This document shows positions 1 through 10,803 of a stretch of 64,000 bases of DNA, one piece after another. The notes under the pieces are model-generated. The model was not told where the DNA came from. It ran no database searches and saw nothing but the letters and a program-made list of their open reading frames with translations. This stretch comes from Opeltia flavorubescens (Eukaryota > Ascomycota > Lecanoromycetes > Teloschistales > Teloschistaceae), in NCBI GenBank assembly GCA_000442125.1, contig KE546970.1, positions 372,001 through 436,000 of the forward strand. The letters are read 5' to 3'. The position numbers and the translations under genes are program-made. The stretch's first letter is position 1, and every line of letters begins with the position of its first letter.

Positions 1-1079
1 CGCAAGCTATATACCACATTCGCCTGTTTGTACTGTAGATTTTGGTTGGTGGCATGAGTGACAGATTTTCTGAAACCATTGATTTTCTCGATAGAATTGT
101 TCTTCTTAACACAATGCGATCGCTGAAGTTCGTGAAGTGAGTCCTGGTATTGTGAAAGCTGCCTGTCGTAAGATTACATTTTTAGTATCGGACTTCCCGA
201 TAACACTAAATTGTTCCGAAGACGTAATGACGCACATCTAGGTGAAAATCGACCATGGACAGTCTGACAGGCCCCCTCGCACATCCTCATACACTTGTGT
301 GTAGATCCTCTACTTGCTATTCGATCCCCTTTTTTGTTCCTCACTCCACAGCACCATTCCCTCAGCCGAAGCAGTCTCCTGAAACTGCCCCAATCCTCTA
401 CCAGGAAAGCCGTCCGTTTTGACATCTCCACTATGGCACAATGCTCCACTCCTCCATTGAAATCCTTCACCCAATACAAACCGCCTTGTCTATCTCACTC
501 TGCCGATATTCTCCAAATGTGGACGGTGCTGGTTATCTTACGGGGTCTCTGCACTCTACATGCCACGCTTTCTGCATGATTCGATATGGCTGCAAGCCTG
601 CCGACGCTGACGAAAACAAATCTTCCGCCGAATGCATCGCCATTTTTCTCCGGATCCTACCAAAAGGCTCTCTTATCGGCCACCGAACCATGCCCCAATG
701 CATGTTAGGAATGCCTTCAGGATGGTGGTGTGGGCTGCGTAATTCGTTCCCAACAGTCTGAAGTACCTTGATTCTCTCCTATCTTGTCTTCTTCCGGTAA
801 CTAGCCTTCTCGTATTTGTGCTTATCTTGCAGCAGCCCTCTGCTACATTCGCTTCTCTTCTCTTGCCTTGCTCTCCCAGTCCTTACTCGAACTACTTGAC
901 ACGAGTACCTCCCCTCTTTTCTTTCTTTCTCGCCCTGCTACAGCAAACAATACGTTCGTTCGTTGAAAAACCTTCCCACCACTTGCAATCGTTACCTTGG
1001 GTTTTCTTCACAACCTCGAAGAACCCGTTCTGTTCCAGCTCAACTCACCAGGACAACGACCTTATTGAACTCAGTAACT
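1..1079. other. upstream intergenic region, no gene recognised
   Basis: No open frame here resembles a protein family or is supported by splice sites. The last 300 bases before the secreted-protein gene are pyrimidine-rich (C/T runs at about 800-960), as is common in promoters and leaders of filamentous ascomycetes, so this part is probably the promoter and 5' leader of the downstream gene. Confidence 0.4.
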
Positions 1080-1466
1080 ATGGTTCACTTCACCATCTTA
1101 ACCTTCCTCCCCATCATCCTCTCCACCACAGTCCTCGCTCAAACAGGCACCATCTCCGGCACCGGCTCCCTGCCCCCTTATCCAACTACATCAGCCCCTT
1201 ATCCCATCTCTAATACCACTACGACAACTGTTACATCGACTTGCCCCCCTCCCGTCACTGTCACTGTCACGGACACCGTCACCACAACAGTCACTCCATA
1301 CACGCCCTATCCTACCGGTACTGGAACCGGAGGCACCATCTTTCCTACAGGGACGGCGACCGCGGCGTACGGTTATGGAGCTTACCGTCGGGGCTTAGAA
1401 ATGAGAGGGATGCAATATAGAGAGGAGCAGAAGGAGAAGAGATCGTGGTGGTGGAGCTGGTTTTAA
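1080..1466 (+). CDS. small secreted Thr/Val-rich protein
   Basis: Intronless 128-aa frame starting at the ATG at 1080. The first ~20 residues form a clear signal peptide (a hydrophobic run ending in VLAQ, cleavage likely after the Ala). The mature part is rich in Thr, Pro, Gly and Tyr, with alternating VTVTVTDTVTTTVT-like stretches typical of fungal surface or O-glycosylated proteins. The tail changes character: it is strongly charged (REEQKEKR) and ends in an aromatic WWWSWF run. There is no GPI-type hydrophobic tail and only one Cys in the mature part, so it is unlike classical Cys-rich effectors. The frame is open further upstream, but the signal peptide fixes this ATG as the likely start. 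Function unknown; a wall-associated or secreted protein is inferred only from composition. Confidence 0.7.
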   Translation: MVHFTILTFLPIILSTTVLAQTGTISGTGSLPPYPTTSAPYPISNTTTTTVTSTCPPPVTVTVTDTVTTTVTPYTPYPTGTGTGGTIFPTGTATAAYGYGAYRRGLEMRGMQYREEQKEKRSWWWSWF

Positions 1467-3045
1467 GTCTCCCTTCTTGGCGATTGACATTGCATTCCGA
1501 GCTCGATAACACCATGGGGAAATGTATACATCTTTGAAGGCTTTATCCTACTCCTAGAGGGAGATCACAATTCCCGCTTTTTCCTTTCTTTCGATCATAA
1601 ACCTCGCTTGGGCCGAGTGGGATTTTTATCTTACTCCAAGAGAGGATACTGGGTTTTACGGAGGAAAGTATATAGACTATACACCTGTTCATAGAAGGCA
1701 GCCCTTCGAACAATGTTTTCATTTTCTATCTAACAAAAAGTTCTTTCAATTTCGCATTTGTGAATTGATATACTCCATACATCTACTATTCATCTATCAA
1801 GACAAAAAAACATTCATCCATCCATTTCCTACACCAGGATCCCATTGCTGGACCAGATGAGCATCGCATATGATATTGTTGTATCGCCATCTCGACTCAT
1901 TCAAATTCCTTCCTTCAAGCCAAAGGATTTCAGGATTCAGGAACGTCGAGTTTCAATAAACGAACCCGCAAATCCTTCACCTCATCCATCAATCCATCCG
2001 TCAATCCCCAAATCCATCAACCTAAATCCATCCACATCCCCCTCCAAAAAACACCCAATTCCAAACCACTGCATCTCCTTCTGTATGATTTCCACAACAA
2101 CCAGCCTCGCATAAATATCTTTCCAGAAACGTAAAATCATAAAGCAGAAAAAAACGCCATGGACAACTCAATAAATCCAAAACAACCCCCGACCGGAGTT
2201 CTAGGCCGCGCCGCACCGCAGCCAGCCCCCGCCCAGCCCGAGAAAGCCGAAAAATGAATCATGCATGCAGGTACTTCTCGGCGAATTCTTTTGACTTGAA
2301 ACGAAATTTGCGGCGTTCTTTTTTTTTTGAGGGATCGCTCGCCTAGAGTACATGGGCTGATCCTAAATGGGCTGATCCCATTCTCGGCCTGGGTTGTTTG
2401 CAGATCATTAGAGGAATCTCGTGCTGGTGACTCAGAGTGAATGTGGTCGCATACCAAGAGAGCAGGAGGGACGAAGCAATGTGAGTAAGCGAGATGGGCG
2501 CGACGTTGATCTTTATCTATATGTGTACGCATCGCCGCTGCATTGACTGAAAATTAGGATAAGGATAGGTGAGAAGGTCAATGGATTAATGGTCACATAT
2601 AACAGCATATGAAAGCTTCGATTAAGTTAGAGAATCGCGATCAATTGTTTGTATCTATTTGATCAATACAGCTATGCTTTCATCGAACAGTGCAAACAAA
2701 GCCATACATCGCCAACGGATGGAATCACGATCCCCCTCTCCCGTTCTGCAGCAACATCTCCTTCTCCCCTGATCCCCTTCGCAGCAACCTCCCCATAACA
2801 ACCCCAATTCCATTATCGATATTACAACACAAAGAGTCTGACCATGAATGCGAACACTTTTCCATCGGGTGTCGCCGCCTCATTAAGTTTAAAAAAAAGC
2901 CCCACTGAAGAAACTCCAGGCCACCGTGTAAATACCCCGTCAAATCTAGCCTGAAAGCCGATCGACGGGGATAACAATGCAAGTCTATTGCCGCGCACTC
3001 GTGAAAGAAATGGTCATCATTGGAAAAGCAAGCCGCTAACTCCTC
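1467..3045. other. intergenic, with ATCCA-rich low complexity
   Basis: 3' regions of two convergent genes. Contains an imperfect ATCCA/ATCAA repetitive stretch (about 1970-2045) and an earlier short one near 1810-1830, plus a T-run near 2320. Open frames here are short, lack family resemblance and overlap low complexity. No RNA gene recognised. Confidence 0.4.
1970..2045. repeat. imperfect ATCCA-type simple repeat
   Basis: Repeated ATCCATC / AATCCATC units separated by short variations. The unit is degenerate and does not look like a functional site. Confidence 0.5.
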
Positions 3046-3856
3046 TTACAAGAAGAAAGCGACGAGACCAAGGAGACCAGCGAGGCTGGCACCAGAGGCA
3101 GCCATCTTGGGGGCTGCACCCTGGAAAGGTGCGACGGGCGAGGAACCTGTGGTGGATCCGGTGCCAGATGGGCCGGCAGGAGCAGTACCGGATGGACCGA
3201 CGGGAACAGTGGGGCCCACGGGGACGGTGGAGTTTCCGTAGATGGGTGGGCTGACTGGCGGGCTGACGGGTGGTGGGACGGGGCTACCGGTGCCGGTGAC
3301 CACTGGTGGGGGTACGATGACTGAGGAACCGGTACCGACGGGAACGACTGGGGACACAGGGGTCACTGGAACAGGAACGACCGGGGTAGCAGAGGGCGAG
3401 ATCGGACCGGCAGTGGGGACGGAGACGACTGGGGGAACGACGGCCGAGGTGGTTGGCACGACCGGAACGACTGGCGAAGTGGGGGCACTATCAGAAGTAT
3501 TAGCCATTGGCTTTAAAAAACTGCTGTTGCAGTGGGCAAACCAGGTGGAGCAGTACACAACGGGTGTGCTTAGCACAGGCTTGGTAACTGTGCATGGGCA
3601 GTTGGTGATGGTCAAAGTGGTAGCCTGCAGGAGAGTATTAATAATCTGCACTTGCGGTTTTCTCGAATCTGACAGCATCTCTTACCTCAGTCACGGTGTA
3701 GGTTTGGCCGCCATGAGTGATTTGAGTAGAGGCAGGGCAGTAGGTCGTGTAGGCGGTCACAATCTCAGTGGTGTACTGGATCGGCTCGGTGCCATTGCCC
3801 CAAGCAGCAGCGCCAGCCACGAGGGCAGCGGAAGCAGTGATCATGGAAGAACGCAT
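3046..3856 (-). CDS. Sed1/Spi1-like GPI-anchored cell wall protein
   Basis: Three exons on the minus strand: 3856-3686, 3624-3542 and 3487-3046, giving 231 aa. Introns are 3685-3625 (GTAAGA...CTGCAG) and 3541-3488 (GTTTGC...GATAG, with a GCTAATAC branch-like site). Residues 1-19 form a signal peptide. The next ~60 residues carry the fungal wall-protein motif seen in yeast Sed1/Spi1: YTTEIVTAYTTYCP, GGQTYTVTEATTLTITNCPC, then KPV...YCSTC. A long Pro/Val/Thr/Gly-rich stalk follows, and a hydrophobic C-terminus (SLAGLLGLVAFFL) after small residues fits a GPI signal. Expected role: structural, O-mannosylated wall protein, induced in stress or stationary phase in relatives. The second intron is 54 bp with no stop, so retaining it would insert 18 residues in frame. 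Using it restores the family sequence STCAPTSP, which is why it is preferred. Confidence 0.85.
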
Positions 3857-5790
3857 TTTTGAGTTTGGCTTGTTGTAAATTAAGTTACTTTGGTTGTTGT
3901 TTGGATTGAAATAGGGATTGGGATTAGAAGGCTGCTTGTATTAAAAGAATGTATTGTATTACTACTGAAAAACGAGTGAAATCGGTGAAGACCGGTGTGG
4001 TAGCAAGAACAAGAGTCGTAGATGGAGGGAAAAGAATGACGGGGGAGCAAGTGTTGATACTTATGTGACGGTAGCGCTGAATGATTTCCGAGCCTCCTGA
4101 ATTGATGTCTGTGATCTTAACTTTAGCCACTTTGGGAATGTCCTCTTGCCGCTTGAACGGCAGCGGTATGCAAGAAAGGAAGCTTTGGCCGGAAGATCCT
4201 GGTAGCTTGAAGGATTGACCAATGGTCTACCGCGGGTTCCTGCATTCTGTGCTGCTAAAGCCTAGCGTCAACCTTGCAGCGACATGGCGGAAGGATGAGG
4301 ACCAGACCCGTAAAGCAGCCGGTTGTGGAGAATTATTGGATGTAATTTCCTTTTGGCGAAATGAGCTTCCACAAAGCTGTAATTTCACCTGCCGACGAAG
4401 GAGATGCAATTGCCCGATAATCAATCTGCTGACAAAAGTCCGAGGAGGCTCTCGTTGTACGCTCATTGGCTGGCCGATGCAGCATTAATCACCTTGCAAT
4501 ACGAGAAAGTAACCATCCAGCTTTGCTGTACGCGCCCAACACGTCTCTCGCCTGTTCAGCTACTCTGTGTTGAAGGGCAATCCCCACTTCGTACTCATCT
4601 AACGGAGTGACTCCTTGCTCGAGGTCATCGTCTGAGGTCGCTCACGTAAGGAGCCTGCCGTTGATGGCGTGAAGCTCATATGTCCGTTGGGCGAGGCCTT
4701 ACTTGAAGATCGGCCTCATTACTATCTTTAGATCAGCCCAGAGCACGTTATCGAACGGGCACCCAAACGTTGATAGCGAAACTAGAAATACTTCGTACCC
4801 CGTTTGGTCTCGTTCATTTCTAGGCTTGACTCTCGCCCTGGTGGTCGTCTCCGCTCCGTTTTTGACCCACTGTTTCCACTGGAAATCAAAATGGGATACG
4901 TATTAGCAGTTGGTTAGCACCTGCTTCTTATGACTGGAAGAAAATCGACATTTCATCGCGAATAATCTAAGCTGAGAGTCCTGAATAATATTGCACAAAT
5001 AGAATGATTTTATGGGTCAAAATGGTAGTCAAGAGACAGTCGGAGCAACATATCAGTGTGCAAACGAATTCGAGGTTGATTTAAGCTATCAAGAAAGCAT
5101 TGGAATGTGGATTTTAAGCGTCCACCGCACCTTCCATATTCTGCATCACACATGTTATGATCTGATTAGACTTATTCTCATGACACTCAAGCCCGTCTTT
5201 GAGCATGGCGAGTAAATCGAGGGCTCGACTGCAGCAAGCCAGCTAAGTTCACAAGCTCCACTTTACCGACGAATACTGTAGCCGTTCGTCTTTCGAGGTT
5301 ACAAAAGCTATGAGATGCAACTTTTGACAGTTTTGAAACGCTCATAGGATTGCATGGTCCCGAAAGAATGTCGCAAAACAAGTGAAAAGTACTGCAGGCC
5401 GTGACCGACAGAGCCCGAAACCGAAACCTCAACAGCTGGCCCCCACGCAAGCTCGACATATGCATATCCATACATTCAAATTTCATATATATACATGCAC
5501 AAAAGCCAATCTTGAAATCGCCCAAGGACCCTCGTATCCCGAGTGATATCTTTTGGTCAACACAAGTAAATCCAATCAGCAGGCATCAGATTGTCCTTGA
5601 AAAGGTTGGTTGATTGGACCCAGTACATCTCAGCAGCGCCCACATCAGACGGTATGAGCCAAATGAGTGAGTACTGTATCTGCCGCAAAGGTCATCTCAT
5701 CATCTTGGATTTAGTTGTTGAAGAACAGAAAAGAGTCTGAGACTGGAAAGTTGAAGACATCCACCGGAATGGTTTCCGTAAGCAATCTAA
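3857..5790. other. intergenic region between wall protein and SHMT
   Basis: About 1.9 kb containing the promoter of the minus-strand wall protein and the distal promoter of SHMT. Open frames are short and overlap on both strands without recognisable content. No gene, RNA or repeat identified. Confidence 0.4.
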
Positions 5791-5793
5791 CCA

Positions 5794-5840
5794 TATAAAG
5801 GATCGTGAAGCCGGGCATGGCAGAAGCGAAATGCCGATAG
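5794..5840 (+). promoter_or_regulatory. TATA box and short uORF ahead of SHMT
   Basis: A TATAAA element at 5794-5799 lies about 118 bp before the chosen SHMT start. A seven-codon open frame with its own ATG (5817-5840, M-A-E-A-K-C-R-stop) follows. If transcription starts upstream of 5817 this would be a translated uORF; if it starts about 30 bp or more after the TATA box it may be excluded. This is inference from sequence only. Confidence 0.4.
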
Positions 5841-5911
5841 CCGATCATCGTATGTTCTGCAGGCATTTCGCAATTTCTTCTTATCGATTTATTATGCGCT
5901 CACTATACAAG

Positions 5912-7711
5912 ATGTCCTCTTCTTTTTGTATAAGACATGCATTCAAGGGAATTCCATCGAAACCTGCAAGTTTACATGTGCATATGAGGACCCAGCTGCC
6001 ACAGCGATGGCAATGGCTTGGGAGGCGGGGAATGGCTTCGATGAGCTCAGATAGCCAGCATAAGGTGAGCAGCGATCCATTGAAGTATGTGCACATGTAC
6101 TAATTTATTTGAAGCTCCTAGCGGCGAACTTGGAGGAAGCTGACCCTGCTGTCTATGAGATACTACAAAGAGTACGCTTTGAGGGCGTGGGATGAAGCTT
6201 GGATTGCTTACGACCACTTGAGAATAGGAGAAAAGACGGCAAAAACATTTTATAAACCTAATACCATCTGAGAATTTCACATCACAAGCCGTTCTCGATG
6301 CCTTGGGCAGTGTCATGCAAAGTGCGTCATAGGGAATCAGCAATGCCATCGAGCGGAACTTATGAAGACTAGACAAATACTCCGAGGGATACCCGGGGGC
6401 GAGATACTACGGGGGCAATGAACATATTGACGAGTCTGAAAGACTTTGTCAGAAGAGGGCGTTGGAGGCTTTCAGATTAAGCGAGGAGGAATGGGGAGTC
6501 AACGTGCAACGTGCGATACAAATACCTTCCAACACAGACATAGGCTAATGGGAATACCAGCATTATCTGGATCTCCAGCGAATCTCTATGCATACTCGGC
6601 TCTCCTGAATTCGCACGACAGGATCATGGGCTTGGACCTTCCCCATGGAGGACACCTGTCTCACGGCTACCAGACGCCCACGAAGAAAATATCTGCAATA
6701 TCAAAATACTTTGAAACCTTACCCTACCGTTTAGATGAATCAACGGGTCTAATAGACTACAAGAAGCTTGAGGAGCTGGCAATGCTCTATCGTCCACGAA
6801 TCATCATTGCAGGTACATCCGCATACAGCAGATTGATTGAATACGAAAAGATGCGAAGTATTTGCGAGAAAGTGGGCGCTTACCTACTGAGCGACATGGC
6901 ACATATCTCAGGCCTTGTTGCAGGGGATGTCATCCCCTCGCCATTCCCACATTCTGATGTCGTCACCACTACTACCCACAAGTCACTGAGAGGTCCCCGT
7001 GGTGCCATGATCTTCTTCCGAAAAGGCGTTCGGCGGGTAGATAAGAAAGGAAATAAGGAGATGTACGATCTGGAAGGTCCTATCAATGCTTCGGTATTCC
7101 CAGGCCACCAGGGAGGCCCGCACAATCATACCATCACCGCTCTCGCTGTAGCTCTTCACCAAGCACAAAGTAAAGACTTCAAGGAGTATCAAAAAACGGT
7201 CCTTTTGAATGCTAAATCACTTGCTGATCGCCTAGGAAAACCTAAAGAACAGGGTGGCTTGGGGTATAACATTGTCAGCGGAGGGACTGATAACCATTTG
7301 GTACTTATTGACCTCAAAGATCGAGGTGTCGACGGAGCCCGAGTGGAACGAGTGTTGGAGCTTGTAGGGGTTGCAAGCAACAAGAATACAGTTCCTGGGG
7401 ATAAATCGGCCATGAAGCCAGGTGGGCTGAGAATGGGATCACCAGCGATGACAACCAGGGGTTTCCAGCCTGAAGATTTCTCCAGAGTGGCGGAGATCGT
7501 TGACCGTGCAGTAACCTTGACGCAGCGACTCGATAAGACTGCTCTGCAAGAATCAGAAGCAAAGGGGAGGAAAAATCCGAACAGTGTCAAAGCCTTTTTG
7601 GAGTTCCTCGGAGACGGTTCAGATGTTCCAGATGTTATCCAGCTAAGGAGAGAGGTTGAGGAGTGGGTTGGTACGTTCAGGCTTCCGTGGATCAAAGAAG
7701 GCCAGCAATGA
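5912..7711 (+). CDS. serine hydroxymethyltransferase, mitochondrial type
   Basis: Five exons: 5912-6064, 6115-6171, 6228-6321, 6373-6510 and 6561-7711, 530 aa. It interconverts serine plus tetrahydrofolate and glycine plus methylene-tetrahydrofolate, PLP-dependent. Family landmarks in order: [53 protein letters not shown], the [10 protein letters not shown] stretch, and [13 protein letters not shown] with the PLP lysine near residue 288. The catalytic core is complete. The N-terminus is basic, Ser/Arg-rich and nearly free of acidic residues, as in a mitochondrial presequence. The ATG at 5912 has the best context (A at -3). In-frame ATGs at 5831, 5852 and 5894 would lengthen it to 557, 550 or 536 aa. 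An internal ATG at 6032 would give a 490-aa form without presequence. The first intron has a TACTAAT branch site. Stand-alone; the downstream gene has its own promoter region. Confidence 0.93.
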
Positions 7712-8477
7712 TTTCTTACCGAAATCATCTCAAGCTCGACCTTAGATCACACTAAGCTGCCTACATTTTTTATTCAAGCGGGTAGGCGTTAGTTGGTTCG
7801 GCGGTTTTATGATAGCGTTGTGATTAATTGGTTTGGAAACTTTGGCTATACGTTTAATGGAGTTATGAAAGTCATACCAAGACAAATGATTCAACTCACA
7901 GGATAATATGCACGAAATATGGCATATATATTACTACAAAAATGCGTTGTTCGAGGCGTGCGAGGGTATTTCTTTTGTGACCGATAGCCTTATGCACACT
8001 CCGATAGCGCTTACCCTAGTGTTATCAGCTGGCTGAGCTTGTCATTCCGCCAACTCACGGAGTAACCACGAAGCAAGTCTGTGACTTCGCCGCCCTGTCT
8101 CTGTCTTGAAGGAAGACCTCAACCATTTAATAATGAGTTGGACAGTGTACTCGGTAGCTCAATATCCATACCTTAATTCGCGCTGTCAAATTTGATGTTT
8201 CGGCTGCATCGCTTTGATCCTAATGCGGTAATCACCTCACCCCTGCTTGTCGATTTACGGTCAGCGCTAGAGTACCTCTCTGAATCATCAATCGGAAACC
8301 ATACTTCCATTATGAAACCACATTTTACAGCATGATTTTATCAAGCGTTACTTTGCATTCCATCAGTCCTATCGTCGAGTTACTACGAGAGCTCCGATCA
8401 AGTCAATGAGGTTGGAACGACCGATATCCTTGCCAACGTGAAACCAGGTCTAAGACATCTCTTTACTCTACGACCTC
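7712..8477. other. intergenic region
   Basis: 3' flank of SHMT and promoter of the next gene. AT-rich first half, no credible open frame, no recognised element. Confidence 0.4.
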
Positions 8478-10208
8478 ATGGCTTTTCAGCAACCAGTCCT
8501 CGCTCCTTCCCGCTCTACGCCCGTCGCCCAAAAGTTCAGGCAGCAAGCTGCCGATGTTTCGTCTATTCAGCGGCCGCAACCCGCAGAGTCTCAAGAATGG
8601 GTCCTGTTTCCTACCGCACCCCGCCCCTCATCGAACATCCAAACCGCGTCAACCACATACACACCGCAGACAGCAGGCCTGTCAAGACTAAGCGAATTTG
8701 GTTCACTCAATACCCTCGCTCGTTCAAGTCCGCATGACCCCGAGGACGGCATTCTCGATGACGATGAAGACCTCGACAGTCTAGACGAAGGCTTACATGC
8801 ATTCCATGACCACCAAGACTCTACATACATCGATCATAACGCTTCTATCCTCCCCACGCACGATGGCCTCGGCACCTTCCTCGGTCTCGGCTCCCCAGTA
8901 CAAGAACACCTATGGCATTTCGAAAAGAACAATCCGCAGCGAAGAGCGCTGGGTCATAACAGGCGGCGATCTAGCGTCCAAAGGAAACTTGACGCTTTGG
9001 AATATGACGACGGAGTTCGGATGGAGAAAGACAGGATGGACAGGATTGAAAGATGGCGGATTGAGCATTCGCGCATATTGCTGGAGGAGGTTGAGAAGGA
9101 AACCCGAAGAAGGTCAATTACCCAAATGGACCTCCCTACTGCCGCAAAGCTTGACATTTGTAATCGAACCATCAGCAATACCGTTAACGCCATGTCTTCA
9201 GCTTCACTAGTGAACCCTTCACCAGGAGAGAAACCTGACGTTGAGAAAGAGGAGGACAGCGGAAATGTGTGGCGTCGTATCATTCAAAGCCTCTTCCGAG
9301 ACATTATAGGTCTTGACGAAACTGTTCTCGCTTTGATGTTTGGAGAAGCTTTACCGGTAGAGGCAACCCACATGGGTAACGATACTTCTACAGTAGGCAC
9401 AAAAGCACTCAAACAAAACTTAGTTTTCCAGTCAAACCCGAGATTAAATCCGGCCATTCTCAACCGGGTATCTCAGGATTTAGCATCTACCTTACGGAAA
9501 ATATCTTATGCGCCAGCTGTCGTGGGCTCGCCTATCAATCCTGTGACTCTTGACTATGCTGGTATCCCGGTTGTAGAGACACATCTCTTTCCTGATTCAG
9601 CCCCATCGTTAGTTGAATCGCAGAAGGAGGAGCTACAAATCGAAGGCAGTTCGTCCCCATTATTCAAGCCCACCCTACAGCAGAGTCCTCAGCCACCGAA
9701 TTCGGACTTTGGTCATGCCGCCCTCTGGGGTATTGAGGAGGAACCGACGAGCGCCAGTGCCGAAGCACATGATAACGAGTATTGGGAACAGACTCCATCA
9801 ATCAGAACTGTTTTCCGCCTCCTTCGACAACATTTCACCGCGCATCGTCGCCCCTTATTGACTAATAGCACATTCGCCACGAGCAAACCATCTAATGTGG
9901 CTACTACCTCCACGGTCGAGACTCTGCGGCGTACTTCCGTCATCAGACAGCACCACCCGCTTATTTCACGTCAATTCAACAGACGGACAGCGACAAGCAA
10001 CATCCTGAGCCATCAGCACCGTCGAAATAGCATCCGCAGTACACCTAATATATCCTCGCCACTCTTCCGAAGAGTTGATGGAAGCTGTGCAAGCGTAAGC
10101 TCGAGAAAAAGTAGAAGAGGAAGTGGAAGTTCGAGAAATTACTGGGATCTAGGGGCTAGTATTGGCAGCGGCAGCATTGGGGGTTTTGGGACTTGGGGCG
10201 AGGTTTAA
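8478..10208 (+). CDS. conserved fungal protein of unknown function
   Basis: Uninterrupted 576-aa frame from the ATG at 8478. No enzyme motif, signal peptide or membrane span is visible. N-terminal ~80 residues are Gln/Pro/Ser-rich and look disordered, followed by an acidic patch (ILDDDEDLDSLDEGLHAF), a central helical, charged segment (about residues 180-300, with a basic/acidic stretch around RWRIEHSRILLEEVEKETRR) and a Ser/Arg-rich tail. The extreme C-terminus (NYWDLGASIGSGSIGG, then FGTWGEV) is compact and Gly/aromatic-rich, and I have the impression it is conserved in filamentous fungi, but no function is known to me. Base composition and codon use match flanking genes. Cellular location cannot be told from the sequence; an intracellular, possibly nuclear protein is the simplest guess. 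Confidence 0.8.
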   Translation: MAFQQPVLAPSRSTPVAQKFRQQAADVSSIQRPQPAESQEWVLFPTAPRPSSNIQTASTTYTPQTAGLSRLSEFGSLNTLARSSPHDPEDGILDDDEDLDSLDEGLHAFHDHQDSTYIDHNASILPTHDGLGTFLGLGSPVQEHLWHFEKNNPQRRALGHNRRRSSVQRKLDALEYDDGVRMEKDRMDRIERWRIEHSRILLEEVEKETRRRSITQMDLPTAAKLDICNRTISNTVNAMSSASLVNPSPGEKPDVEKEEDSGNVWRRIIQSLFRDIIGLDETVLALMFGEALPVEATHMGNDTSTVGTKALKQNLVFQSNPRLNPAILNRVSQDLASTLRKISYAPAVVGSPINPVTLDYAGIPVVETHLFPDSAPSLVESQKEELQIEGSSSPLFKPTLQQSPQPPNSDFGHAALWGIEEEPTSASAEAHDNEYWEQTPSIRTVFRLLRQHFTAHRRPLLTNSTFATSKPSNVATTSTVETLRRTSVIRQHHPLISRQFNRRTATSNILSHQHRRNSIRSTPNISSPLFRRVDGSCASVSSRKSRRGSGSSRNYWDLGASIGSGSIGGFGTWGEV

Positions 10209-10803
10209 TGCTTCACGACCTAATGTCATGAATGTTTGGATTGGGAACGCTATCAGTCTTTGGTGTATGGAGTATGAACAAACTTGGTTACGGTGTAGAG
10301 AACAGGTTATGACAGGGATATGGGAAGATACACTGCATAGGTACTCGGGGCAAATGGATGTTGCATGATTATTGTAGACGATTTGGATACAAATCAATTC
10401 TCCAACTCTTCACGATGCTGAATCATGATGTATTATGATTCAATTACCTTAGATCCCCAAAGCTCAATTGAACTAAAGTGGCTTGTGTGATTGGATGCTG
10501 GTTTCGTCATACAGCACATCTCCAAAAGGATTCAAACGTCATTTTCCACAGAGAGCTATACCATGAATTACTAATTCATCTGAACATGTGGTAACGATAA
10601 TACCAAAACCTATTCTTTTTCTTTCTCTGCAAATAACGACCTAGGAAGGTTTGTGTTCTACTGTATTTATGACCATAATGCTTTCCGTGTTCCAATTGTG
10701 TCCATGCGTATAATTTCTGCTGCAATTGAATCTTTTGAAATTTAATCGAAGAGATTTGTTGCATCTACGTCTCCTTCACGACGTTTTCTTCATACCAGTC
10801 ACA
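10209..10803. other. intergenic region
   Basis: Between the hypothetical gene and 5-oxoprolinase on the same strand. AT-rich, no credible gene or RNA seen. Confidence 0.4.
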
